DNA from: a virus | Strand: one strand, 5' to 3' | Length of the DNA: 44,033 nt | IMG/VR virus record: IMGVR_UViG_3300048876_000028 | Coordinates: 1-44,033 of that record | In this document: positions 1-7,009 of the stretch, piece after piece | Position numbering within the stretch: the first letter of the stretch is position 1 | How the letters are laid out: every line of letters begins with the position of its first letter | Position numbers and translations under genes: made by a program | The notes under the pieces: generated by a model | The model's database searches: none | Seen by the model: the letters and a program-made list of their open reading frames with translations, nothing else | Told to the model about the DNA's origin: nothing

Positions 1-222
1 TTAGCGCACATTAGATGCAAGATTGTGAGCAAATGTATACACTACGGCGTTGCAGGCGGGGATGTGTTTACGCAGATCGCGAGCGCCGAATGCGCCGGCG
101 CATTTTGGGCACGGTCGCAGCACTTTGGCGCGAGGAGCGGGCGGCTTGATGCTCTTGGCGTATTCCGCACGGAGTAGATCACGCGGAATAGTGGAGAGAT
201 CCCATTTAGGCGTGTAGATCAT
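1..222 (-). CDS. Small zinc-finger-like protein, last gene of the leftward operon
   Basis: 73 aa, complete: the TAA stop sits exactly at the window edge. The middle holds a CPKC pair followed about 15 residues later by H-x3-C (KHIPAC), a plausible single zinc-binding finger. The N-terminal half is basic and proline-rich. Its ATG overlaps the stop of the gene before it by four bases (ATGA), so it is probably translated by coupling. The zinc site is inferred from residue spacing only. No family is recognised; as part of the only leftward transcript of the phage it may be an early regulatory or host-takeover protein, but nothing proves this. Confidence 0.6.
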   Translation of the reverse strand: MIYTPKWDLSTIPRDLLRAEYAKSIKPPAPRAKVLRPCPKCAGAFGARDLRKHIPACNAVVYTFAHNLASNVR

Positions 223-377
223 AGATCAAACCATCCGTGGCAACCGTCTGAGTCGCGCCAAAATTCAAGTTTGCATCCTGGCCGTGCTTTGCCATCGGAG
301 ATAAGTTTGCGGGCTTGCCGACGTGCGCCCTCATCAGTCTTTGCGGTTAATTGGTGTCCATCATATCCATATGTCAT
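219..377 (-). CDS. Hypothetical 52-aa protein, middle gene of the leftward operon
   Basis: A short complete ORF between two better-defined leftward genes. It is joined to both by four-base ATGA overlaps (start codon 375-377, stop 219-221). This double coupling is the main evidence that it is a real gene. The product is polar, with a basic centre (ARRQARKL) and a tryptophan/cysteine-containing C-terminus (KLEFWRDSDGCHGWF). No signal peptide or membrane segment is present and no family is recognised. Confidence 0.55.
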   Translation of the reverse strand: MTYGYDGHQLTAKTDEGARRQARKLISDGKARPGCKLEFWRDSDGCHGWFDL

Positions 378-619
378 GCCACCACCACGAGATCGTCTAG
401 GTTAAATGATTCTTCCCTGGTCATGGTCATGGGTTTCTGATCGAAAGTCTTGAGCTCACAGAGCACGTTGGCGATAAGCTTTTCGCCTCGCGCTGATACG
501 ATTTTCCTGGTCGCCAGATCATAAACGCCAGTCATATCTGGGGCGATACTGATGACAACGCCGGTGCGGTTGTTGTACTCGTTGCGGACCTTATCTCCGA
601 TTTTAATGTTGTTTGTCAT
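374..619 (-). CDS. Hypothetical KOW/SH3-like small protein, first gene of the leftward operon
   Basis: 81 aa from the ATG at 617-619, chosen because AAGGAG lies six bases upstream; an upstream in-frame ATG at 640 lies inside the promoter. The N-terminal half (IKIGDKVRNEYNNRTGVVISI) looks like a small beta-barrel of the KOW/SH3 kind often found in short phage proteins, where a G-D-x-V start is followed by a G-V-V strand. The C-terminus is acidic (NLDDLVVVA). It is the first gene after a good promoter and is coupled to two more small genes. Function is unknown; the barrel is inferred from pattern only. Confidence 0.65.
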   Translation of the reverse strand: MTNNIKIGDKVRNEYNNRTGVVISIAPDMTGVYDLATRKIVSARGEKLIANVLCELKTFDQKPMTMTREESFNLDDLVVVA

Positions 620-639
620 TGCCATCTCCTTACAAAACA

Positions 640-667
640 ATCATAGCACAACCATGTAATGCGTCAA
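640..667 (-). promoter_or_regulatory. Leftward sigma70-like promoter
   Basis: Read on the minus strand there is TTGACG (662-667), a 16-base spacer and TATGAT (640-645). The ribosome-binding site and ATG of the first leftward gene follow about 20-26 bases downstream. It is one of the best promoter matches in the window and would drive the three-gene leftward operon. Confidence 0.65.
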
Positions 668-695
668 GAGGAATCTTAACTATTTTGGTTCCTCT
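667..695. promoter_or_regulatory. Inverted repeat abutting the leftward promoter, possible operator
   Basis: AGAGGAA (667-673) and TTCCTCT (689-695) form perfect 7-base arms separated by 15 bases. The left arm touches the -35 box of the leftward promoter. A dimeric repressor bound here would block that promoter and could also act on rightward transcription starting between this point and 784. No convincing rightward -35/-10 pair was found in 696-783. Confidence 0.4.
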
Positions 696-783
696 CAGAA
701 CAGAGTGAGAAAACCTGTGACGTAAATACTTGCGTCGGAATCCTCCGTTCGTGATAGCTTGATTTGCTACTTCCACTCAGCTG

Positions 784-1227
784 TTGTGTGCTTCGCTCCT
801 GCAAGGGGGCCGGGCAACTCATGTGTTTACCGGCATTTACTTGTGCCGAGAGAGCACGGCCAGCGCATTCAACGGCCCAGATCCAAAATCAGAGGTGTCT
901 TTTAAATTGTCGAAACCTGCGCGTGCGGTCCTCCGTAACGTGAAGGGTGAGCATCTGTGCACGCTCACTCCCGATGAAATCCAGATGTACGAGGCTCTTG
1001 CCGAAGAAGGTAAAGTCCATCGCGCCCAGAAGATGAAGAAGGGCCGCCTGATCCTGATCTTCCGCCTCACTGAAATTCCCCACCCTGACGTAGATCCATC
1101 ATTCTCCTCTGAATCCAGCTGCTCACTTACTGAGGGCGATTCGCAAGCAATTGCGGGCTGCTTTGGCGAGATCACGCGTGGACAACGGGAACGCTGGATG
1201 GGCTGGGGGTTGGTTGCGTATGCCTAA
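784..1227 (+). CDS. Hypothetical protein upstream of the packaging genes
   Basis: Up to 147 aa if the TTG at 784 is used. There is no in-frame ATG; GTG at 823 or 895 are other choices, and the conserved-looking part begins near the last of these (SFKLSKPARAVLRNVKG). The centre is charged and helical, rich in Lys/Arg, with no signal peptide. The C-terminus ends in an aromatic stretch (RWMGWGLVAYA). The opposite-strand frame is also open, but its composition is less protein-like. It is the first rightward gene after the divergent control region, just ahead of the DUF5681 and terminase genes, so an early packaging or regulatory role is possible but not shown. Confidence 0.5.
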   Translation: MCASLLQGGRATHVFTGIYLCRESTASAFNGPDPKSEVSFKLSKPARAVLRNVKGEHLCTLTPDEIQMYEALAEEGKVHRAQKMKKGRLILIFRLTEIPHPDVDPSFSSESSCSLTEGDSQAIAGCFGEITRGQRERWMGWGLVAYA

Positions 1228-1303
1228 TTCAATACGACTTTAACGGTTCGTGTCTCCAGTTTCCCCGCCTCGGCATTTCAGTTCTAGTCAATTCAATACA
1301 AAT

Positions 1304-1702
1304 ATGGCCAAAACGAAGAAGGTTATCCGGCGGGTTACGACGCAGCCGAACCTAAACACGTCCGGCCTGATTCGGTTCCAGCCAGGTCAGAGCGGCAACC
1401 CAGGCGGTCGACCGAAGAAGCTTCCGGTAACTGATGCGCTGCGCGAGCTGATTGAGATGAAGGCGGTCCCGCTGAGGAAATCGCCAACACTTGCGGGCCA
1501 GCTTGCACAAAGACTTTTACGCCTCGCCCTCAAAGGCAAAATGGCACCCCTGGTTGAGGTAATCGACCGCATCGAAGGCAAGTCTCGGCAACGGATCGAG
1601 CAGAGCGGTCCGGAAGGTGGGCCGATTTCGCTCGAACTGCCAGGCACGCGGGAAGAGATTGACCGGCGCATCAAGGAACTTCTCAGCAAAACCAAGCGCT
1701 GA
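1304..1702 (+). CDS. DUF5681-type protein, possible small-terminase partner
   Basis: 132 aa from the ATG at 1304; an upstream GTG at 1250 would add 18 residues, and neither start has a clear ribosome site. The hallmark is the QPGQSGNPGGRPKK motif near residues 26-40, which defines the DUF5681 domain, followed by helices rich in Leu/Arg. Genes of this family are often found directly before large terminases in phages and prophages, as here. A DNA-recognition role in packaging is therefore likely but not established. The basic N-terminus (KTKKVIRR) fits nucleic-acid binding. Confidence 0.75.
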   Translation: MAKTKKVIRRVTTQPNLNTSGLIRFQPGQSGNPGGRPKKLPVTDALRELIEMKAVPLRKSPTLAGQLAQRLLRLALKGKMAPLVEVIDRIEGKSRQRIEQSGPEGGPISLELPGTREEIDRRIKELLSKTKR

Positions 1703-1721
1703 GATGGGGTTGAGGTCATGA

Positions 1722-1973
1722 ATGACGCTGCTTCTTGCCATCGCGATGTCGATTCCTTTGATGCAGCACCCTCCGCAAGCTGTGCAGAAGGTCACTGAGC
1801 CGCCGCCCAAACCGATCAGCCTCACGCTTTACACGGTTGACGGCACACGCGTTGCAGTCTGCGATCTCGACAAGGACTCAGAAGCGCATCACTGCAAGAT
1901 CGATCAGGGATTCACGCTCGACGATGTGATGACGGCGTGGATGCAGGTCTACCGCGACAAGCCAGCGCAGTAA
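1722..1973 (+). CDS. Hypothetical small protein with hydrophobic N-terminus
   Basis: 83 aa, ATG at 1722 after a GAGG-like ribosome site. Residues 1-14 (LLLAIAMSIPLM) form a short hydrophobic segment that could be a weak signal peptide or anchor, followed by a proline-rich linker (EPPPKP). The rest looks like a small beta-rich domain with two cysteines (AVCDLDKDSEAHHC). It lies between the DUF5681 gene and a small coiled-coil membrane protein, directly ahead of the terminase. No family is recognised. Confidence 0.55.
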   Translation: MTLLLAIAMSIPLMQHPPQAVQKVTEPPPKPISLTLYTVDGTRVAVCDLDKDSEAHHCKIDQGFTLDDVMTAWMQVYRDKPAQ

Positions 1974-1998
1974 TGCGCGGACTGGTAAAGGAGCTGGC

Positions 1999-2253
1999 GT
2001 GCCGGAAACAAGACGATTCGAAGACTTAGCCAGCGAACTCGAGCGACTCGATCACCAGATAAACGGAAATGGCCAAGAGGGAATTCGACAGAAACTAGAC
2101 CGCTTGCTGATCGCACAATCGCGGCGAAGCGGTGCAGACGAGGTGACGAAAGAGATGGAGCAACGCCATCACAAGCAAAACACCTTTCGGCTGAACATGA
2201 TTATTGGGCTTTTGACCATCGTCGCAGCATATCTGGCCCTCTTTAAGCACTGA
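1999..2253 (+). CDS. Small coiled-coil protein with C-terminal membrane anchor
   Basis: 84 aa, GTG start preceded by AAGGAG at a good distance. The first ~55 residues are charged and predicted helical (FEDLASELERLDHQ), and residues ~64-82 form one hydrophobic segment (MIIGLLTIVAAYLALF), giving a tail-anchored layout. This topology resembles XhlA-type haemolysin/holin-associated proteins of phages, but the gene sits in the packaging block rather than the lysis block. The XhlA link is by topology only. Confidence 0.6.
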   Translation: MPETRRFEDLASELERLDHQINGNGQEGIRQKLDRLLIAQSRRSGADEVTKEMEQRHHKQNTFRLNMIIGLLTIVAAYLALFKH

Positions 2254-2270
2254 AAATTGGCGGTTCGCGC

Positions 2271-3965
2271 ATGGAAGGTCTCACGGACAGCGAATCGGCT
2301 GAACTCCTTGCCCTACTAGATCGCAAGCAGCAAATCGAATACAAGGCAGGCCTCGAAGCTTCGCCGTCTGAATTCTTTCGCGAAGCGTGGAACATCCTCG
2401 AACCTGGCAGACCTCTGGTTTGGTCACCGCATTACGACCTGATCGGCGAATATCTGGCTTTGGTGTGGCAGCGCAAGATTCGCCGCCTGATCATCAACGT
2501 GCCACCCAGGACAGCAAAGTCAACAGAAGGCACGATCTGCTTTCCCGCGTGGGGGTGGGCAAGAGATCCGGGAGCACGCTTTCTGACGGCCAGCTATTCA
2601 AGTGATTTGAGTGCGGAGCACAGTTCTAAGCGTCGAAATCTGATCGAGTCAGCATGGTTTCAGTCGCTCTGGCCGATCGCGCTGTCTGACGACATGAACC
2701 GCAAGGCCCAGTACCGCAATAGCGTGCAGGGCGAAATGATTGCGACCTCAGTAGGCGCGACAGGCACCGGCCGCGGTGGCGACATCCTGATTTTGGACGA
2801 TGGATTGAGTGCGGATGAAGCGCAGTCCGAAGCTGCCCGCAAGCAAGCGCATGAATGGTTTCGCGACACGTTTCGGACTCGGTTGAATGATCCAGCTACA
2901 GGCGCGATTGTGGTGATCGAGCAGCGGACAAGCTACGAAGACGTGACCGGCTGGCTGCTGAGAAACGAGCCGGATCAATGGACACAGGTTGTCGTTCCCC
3001 TGGTCCAGGATGATAAGCAAGACAAAGACATCGATTTTCCCATCTCAGGACGGAAGTGGATTCGCCTGATTGGGGATGTGCTTCAACCTGAGCGGCATCC
3101 GCCGCATGTGATCGCAGAGCAGCAGATTCACCGCCGGACCTATGAGACACAGGCTCAGCAAAGACCTGCACCCGATGGCGGAAACATCTGTAAGCGCGAA
3201 TGGTGGCAGTACTACAAAGCAGTTCCAGACGAGCTTGACCTGGTGGTCGACAGTTGGGATTTTGCATTCAAGGATTTGAAGTCTTCGGACTTTGTCGCCG
3301 GATTCAAGTTTGGTGTCAAAGGCTCGCGACGTCTCATCCTCGATTGCATTCATGGGCAGATGAACTTTCCTGCGTCGCGCGATGCTTTGAAGCGTCTGGC
3401 GGAACGGAAGCCCAGGGCAAGCAGGATTCTGGTCGAAGACAAGGCCAACGGCCCAGCCATCATCTCTTCACTGAAGGATGTGGTTTCAGGGATCATCGCA
3501 GTCGAGCCCCAAGGGTCAAAGTATGCAAGAGCTTATGCAGCCTCCGGTGACATCGAGGCAGGCAACATCTTCCTGCCGGATCCAGACGCATTTCCGCAGC
3601 ATCGCTGGTGGGTTGACCGGTTGATCGAGGAGTGGGCAATGTTCCCGTCCGGGCCCAACGATGACACGGTCGACGCAACTGGGCAGGCAATCAACGAAAC
3701 TCGCGCCGGGGTTGAAACGCTTCTCAAGCTCTACCAACAGCTGAACGCCGAGGACAAGGCCAAGGCCGAAGAGAGAGACAATCCCAAACCTCTCGCGCCT
3801 CCAGTTAGAGCGCGTGAATGGTCAGAGACGATTCGCACTATCGGCATGGGCGTTGTTCCAGTCGGAGCAATCGACTCAGGCGAACTTCAGGACTGGATTG
3901 AATTCTGCGAAGCCAATGCTCAGAAAGAGCGTGTGGACTTTGCACGAAAACTACAGGAGGCGTAA
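2271..3965 (+). CDS. terL: Terminase large subunit (packaging ATPase and nuclease)
   Basis: 564 aa, usual length for TerL. The N-terminal ATPase shows a Walker A-like loop near residues 77-85 (VPPRTAKST, the P-loop variant common in TerL) and Walker B DILILDD at 171-177. The C-terminal RNase-H-like nuclease shows acidic clusters at VDSWD (about 326-330), VEDK (388-391) and NDDTVDA (463-469), the expected three metal-binding sites. It cuts concatemeric DNA and pumps it into the prohead through the portal encoded downstream. The gene ends in AGGAGGCGTAA, which also supplies the ribosome site of the next small gene. Confidence 0.95.
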   Translation: MEGLTDSESAELLALLDRKQQIEYKAGLEASPSEFFREAWNILEPGRPLVWSPHYDLIGEYLALVWQRKIRRLIINVPPRTAKSTEGTICFPAWGWARDPGARFLTASYSSDLSAEHSSKRRNLIESAWFQSLWPIALSDDMNRKAQYRNSVQGEMIATSVGATGTGRGGDILILDDGLSADEAQSEAARKQAHEWFRDTFRTRLNDPATGAIVVIEQRTSYEDVTGWLLRNEPDQWTQVVVPLVQDDKQDKDIDFPISGRKWIRLIGDVLQPERHPPHVIAEQQIHRRTYETQAQQRPAPDGGNICKREWWQYYKAVPDELDLVVDSWDFAFKDLKSSDFVAGFKFGVKGSRRLILDCIHGQMNFPASRDALKRLAERKPRASRILVEDKANGPAIISSLKDVVSGIIAVEPQGSKYARAYAASGDIEAGNIFLPDPDAFPQHRWWVDRLIEEWAMFPSGPNDDTVDATGQAINETRAGVETLLKLYQQLNAEDKAKAEERDNPKPLAPPVRAREWSETIRTIGMGVVPVGAIDSGELQDWIEFCEANAQKERVDFARKLQEA

Positions 3966-4118
3966 GTGACTGACGACAAGAAAGAGTTGGACCACGAAAC
4001 ACTCGCTCAGCGGCTTGAGAAAGCGTTCGCTGACGAGAAAGCCAAGCTTGAGCACGCGGGCGTGAAAGTTCTTGACGCGGCCGGCGAAGCAGCTGGCGAA
4101 GCACTCGACAACCGATAA
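3966..4118 (+). CDS. Small acidic helical protein after terminase
   Basis: 50 aa, GTG start five bases after a perfect AGGAGG that lies in the last codons of the terminase gene. The product is highly charged and helical (KKELDHETLAQRLEKAF), ending in an alanine/glycine-rich helix. The very strong ribosome site and tight spacing argue for real translation. No family is recognised; small proteins here sometimes assist head assembly, but that is a guess. Confidence 0.6.
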   Translation: MTDDKKELDHETLAQRLEKAFADEKAKLEHAGVKVLDAAGEAAGEALDNR

Positions 4119-4145
4119 ACCTTTCCCGGCGCACGGGAGAATTCA

Positions 4146-4571
4146 TTGAAAAAGCTTGTATTCGCATTCCTAGCCTTAGCGCTGGTCTCGCCGCTCGCTC
4201 ATGCGCAGTCGGCACACGACGTTCAACTGACTGCAATTCTGGCAACCAGTTGCAATACGGCGACCCCCTGCTATACCGAGATTTATCGTCTCACCGCATC
4301 GGGCCCGACAGCAGCTTGCTCGGCCACGGTTGCCAGCTACACGCTGATCGCTTCGTCTTTGCTCGGCACGACGGTCACAAACACCGGAAGCACGACCGTC
4401 TATGACGATCAAGATCCTGCGCTGACGACTGGATCTAGCTACTGCTATACCGCAACGGTTCACTATCTTGCGAGCACCGGGGGTGAGAGCGGGATGAGTC
4501 CAACCGTTCTCGTAACGTTTCCGCTTCCTCCGTCCCCGCCATCGGCCCTCACCGCCCTTATCAAAAAGTAG
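4146..4571 (+). CDS. Exported FN3/Ig-like small protein
   Basis: 141 aa from a TTG at 4146 behind a GGGAG ribosome site. The N-terminus is a textbook signal peptide: KK, a hydrophobic core (LVFAFLALALV) and an AHA cleavage site near residue 20. The mature part is about 120 residues with four cysteines, a Ser/Thr-rich beta-sandwich pattern like a fibronectin type III domain (CYTEIYRLTAS, SSYCYTATVHYLAS), and a proline-rich tail. The paired cysteines fit export to an oxidising compartment. A signal-peptide protein between terminase and portal is unusual; it could be a moron acting on the host envelope. Domain assignment is from pattern only. Confidence 0.7.
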   Translation: MKKLVFAFLALALVSPLAHAQSAHDVQLTAILATSCNTATPCYTEIYRLTASGPTAACSATVASYTLIASSLLGTTVTNTGSTTVYDDQDPALTTGSSYCYTATVHYLASTGGESGMSPTVLVTFPLPPSPPSALTALIKK

Positions 4572-4580
4572 GGATTGACG

Positions 4581-4766
4581 ATGATGATTGAAGTCGATAA
4601 CGAACGCGGAGAGATCATCCTCGACGGCGTTGTGATCAGCTTCGAGATTCTGAAGGCGCTTGCTCATCCTGACGGCTCTTTCTATCACATGACTCCGACC
4701 GAAAATGACGGCGTGCTGGTTACCAAATATCCGGCCGTCGCCATCATGGTCGACCCAGATTACTGA
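4581..4766 (+). CDS. Hypothetical small acidic protein before the portal gene
   Basis: 61 aa from ATG 4581, with AGGG seven bases upstream overlapping the end of the preceding gene; ATG 4584 and TTG 4575 are alternatives. The sequence alternates short strands and helices (IEVDNERGEIILDGVVISFEILKAL) and ends VDPDY. There is no signal peptide or membrane segment. It stands nine bases before the portal start and is probably co-translated with it. Function unknown. Confidence 0.6.
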   Translation: MMIEVDNERGEIILDGVVISFEILKALAHPDGSFYHMTPTENDGVLVTKYPAVAIMVDPDY

Positions 4767-4774
4767 GGACTTGA

Positions 4775-7009
4775 ATGGCTGAGATCGCAATCGTTCCCGA
4801 CAGGCCGAAGCTGATCGATCGGCTCAAGTCCTCATATGACGGCTGGTTTAATCCAGGCAAGCCGATCGCGGCAGTTGCACCGGCAGGCACTGAGCCCAGG
4901 CAGATCGACTTTACCCAGTCGCAAAACCTGAACTGGACGCCGCGGGCTTACGAGCCAATCGGCTTTGCCAAGCTGCGGATGTTCGCCGATAACTGCTATC
5001 TGATGCGCGTCATCATTGAAAAAATGAAGGATCGCATCTGCTCAAAGACGTACCACTTCCGGCTCAAACCAAAGCCAGGTGAGTATGAAGCGATGACGAA
5101 AGAGCGGTCGAACGAGGATCCGCGCATCGCGCAATTGAGCGAGTTCTTCATTTTTCCGGACTCCATCAACAGCTGGAAGAAGTGGCTGCGCATGGTCCTC
5201 GAAGACCGGCTGGTAATCGATGCCGCTTCGCTCGAGGTTCAACGGACTCGGGACAACCGGATTTACAATCTTTCGCCTGTTGACGGTGCAACGATCAATG
5301 TCCTGATCGATGAGACAGGGCGCAGACCGCATGCACCACTTCCGGCGTATCGCCAGATCATCAAGGGTTTGCCTGCAATCGACTTCTCTGCAGGCGTTCC
5401 GGTCGATGATCAACGCCAGCTGGTCTACATGCCAGCCAACGTTCGCGCGCACAAGCTTTATGGATACAGCCCGGTTGAGCAGACGCTGCAGCTGATGATG
5501 CTGGTGATTTACAAGACTGTCTTCCATCTCGACTTTTGGGCTGAGGGTGATCTTCCCTTGGCGCAGATGCCGATTCCGGAGACGATGAGCATCACGGATG
5601 CCATGCGGCTGATGCGCGAGATTCAAGCACGGCTTACCGGGGACCTGGCAGAACGCAACAAGATTCTGCCTGTCTTTGGTGGCGGCAAGATTGAAGTTAT
5701 CAAGCATGAGCCCTTCGATGTGAAGTTCGAAGAGTGGGCAGCGCGAGTGTTTTGCTACGTCATCGGCGAACCTGCCACCGGCTTTGTACAGCAGAACAAC
5801 CGCGCCACTGCCCAGCAGCAGGACGATTCTCGCGAAGAGTCTGGCGAACAGCCGGTGATGCTCTGGGTCAAGGATGAGTTGGACGCGATGATTCAGCGTC
5901 CTGACCTGTTCAATGCAGCAGACATCGAGTTTATCTGGGACGAGCAAGCAGAGACCGATGCGCTCAAACAAGCGCAGATCGATCAGATCAATGTCGCAAT
6001 TGGCACGCGCGTAGCTGATGAATTGCGTGGGCGCGACGGACTTTCACCTCTCTGGGAAGATTCCGGCGGCAATCCGCCTCAACCTTCCATGATGGTTTCG
6101 AACGAAGAGGAGCAGGACGATCCAGGAGCTACAGGCGGGGATGATAAGTCAAGCAGTGATTCAAAGGTTCCAAACACGCCGCCAAAGAAGAAAGTTTCCA
6201 AAGCCGCTCAAAAAAAAACTCTGAAAATCGACCCTGCAGCCTTCACAAAGGCTCGCCGGGCCGCTACTGACAAAGTCGATGCGGCGCTTAAGGCGTTTTT
6301 CTTCACCCAACGTCATGCGGTTTCGCTGGTCATTGCACCGCATCTTTCCGAAGCGGAAAAAGCTGCTGCTAATCCAGATCCGGATGCTGTTCTCAACTCA
6401 ATCGACTGGGAAGCTTGGTCTGCTTTAATTCCAATCTTCGAGCAGCAGCTTGAGGACACCGGCAAAGATGCAATCGCAACCGTCTTCGCCACGCTGAATC
6501 TTGAGGCTGACGGAGACTTCTTCAAGCTAGCCAACACCTATGCGAGCGATTACGCGCATGCCAGAGCGGCAGAGTTGGTCGGCAAGAAATGGATGAACGG
6601 CGTATTGGTCGACAATCCCAAGGCTGAATGGGCGATCACGCAGACGACGCGCGAACAGTTGAGGGAATTGATTACCCAAGCTTTCGCGGATAAATGGTCG
6701 CCGACCGAACTGGCGAAGCAGATTGATTCAGCTTTCGCATTCTCAGTGGGTCGGGCAACGATGATCGCCGAAACTGAGACCGCCATGGCGCTTACCGATG
6801 CCACCGTCAAGACCGGGATTGAAGCCGGGGCAACAACGAAATCGACGCAGATGTCAAACCTGCATGACATCGATGACGAATGCGATGAGGCAGAGCAAGC
6901 GGGCGAAGTTGCAATCGATGCACCTTATCCAAGCGGCGCTTTACATGTTCCGTTACACCCGCGCTGCCGATGCGTGGAGTTGCTGCATATCGCGAAGGAG
7001 TCGAAGTGA
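4775..7009 (+). CDS. Portal protein fused to a MuF-like head morphogenesis domain
   Basis: 744 aa. Residues 1 to ~430 match phage portal proteins: an N-terminal arm, then long helices with the segment GEPATGFVQQNNRATAQQQ, typical of portal cores. A polar, lysine- and acid-rich linker spans about 440-490. Residues ~490-744 look like the Mu gpF / phage head morphogenesis domain, ending in the family's C-terminal HPRCRC motif (about 730-735) with an upstream CDEAE. The portal forms the dodecameric DNA gate at one head vertex; MuF proteins are minor head proteins, some injected with the DNA. The two are normally separate adjacent genes; here they form one ORF with no sign of sequence error. Confidence 0.88.
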   Translation: MAEIAIVPDRPKLIDRLKSSYDGWFNPGKPIAAVAPAGTEPRQIDFTQSQNLNWTPRAYEPIGFAKLRMFADNCYLMRVIIEKMKDRICSKTYHFRLKPKPGEYEAMTKERSNEDPRIAQLSEFFIFPDSINSWKKWLRMVLEDRLVIDAASLEVQRTRDNRIYNLSPVDGATINVLIDETGRRPHAPLPAYRQIIKGLPAIDFSAGVPVDDQRQLVYMPANVRAHKLYGYSPVEQTLQLMMLVIYKTVFHLDFWAEGDLPLAQMPIPETMSITDAMRLMREIQARLTGDLAERNKILPVFGGGKIEVIKHEPFDVKFEEWAARVFCYVIGEPATGFVQQNNRATAQQQDDSREESGEQPVMLWVKDELDAMIQRPDLFNAADIEFIWDEQAETDALKQAQIDQINVAIGTRVADELRGRDGLSPLWEDSGGNPPQPSMMVSNEEEQDDPGATGGDDKSSSDSKVPNTPPKKKVSKAAQKKTLKIDPAAFTKARRAATDKVDAALKAFFFTQRHAVSLVIAPHLSEAEKAAANPDPDAVLNSIDWEAWSALIPIFEQQLEDTGKDAIATVFATLNLEADGDFFKLANTYASDYAHARAAELVGKKWMNGVLVDNPKAEWAITQTTREQLRELITQAFADKWSPTELAKQIDSAFAFSVGRATMIAETETAMALTDATVKTGIEAGATTKSTQMSNLHDIDDECDEAEQAGEVAIDAPYPSGALHVPLHPRCRCVELLHIAKESK

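Noticed and set aside
837-1175. Minus-strand ORF opposite the first rightward gene
   Set aside because: No ribosome site, low-quality translation with repeated basic and aromatic runs, and the + strand frame looks better.
5042-5971. Long minus-strand open frame (about 309 codons)
   Set aside because: It lies wholly inside the portal gene, lacks a ribosome site and has a composition unlike a protein; the + strand portal is clear.
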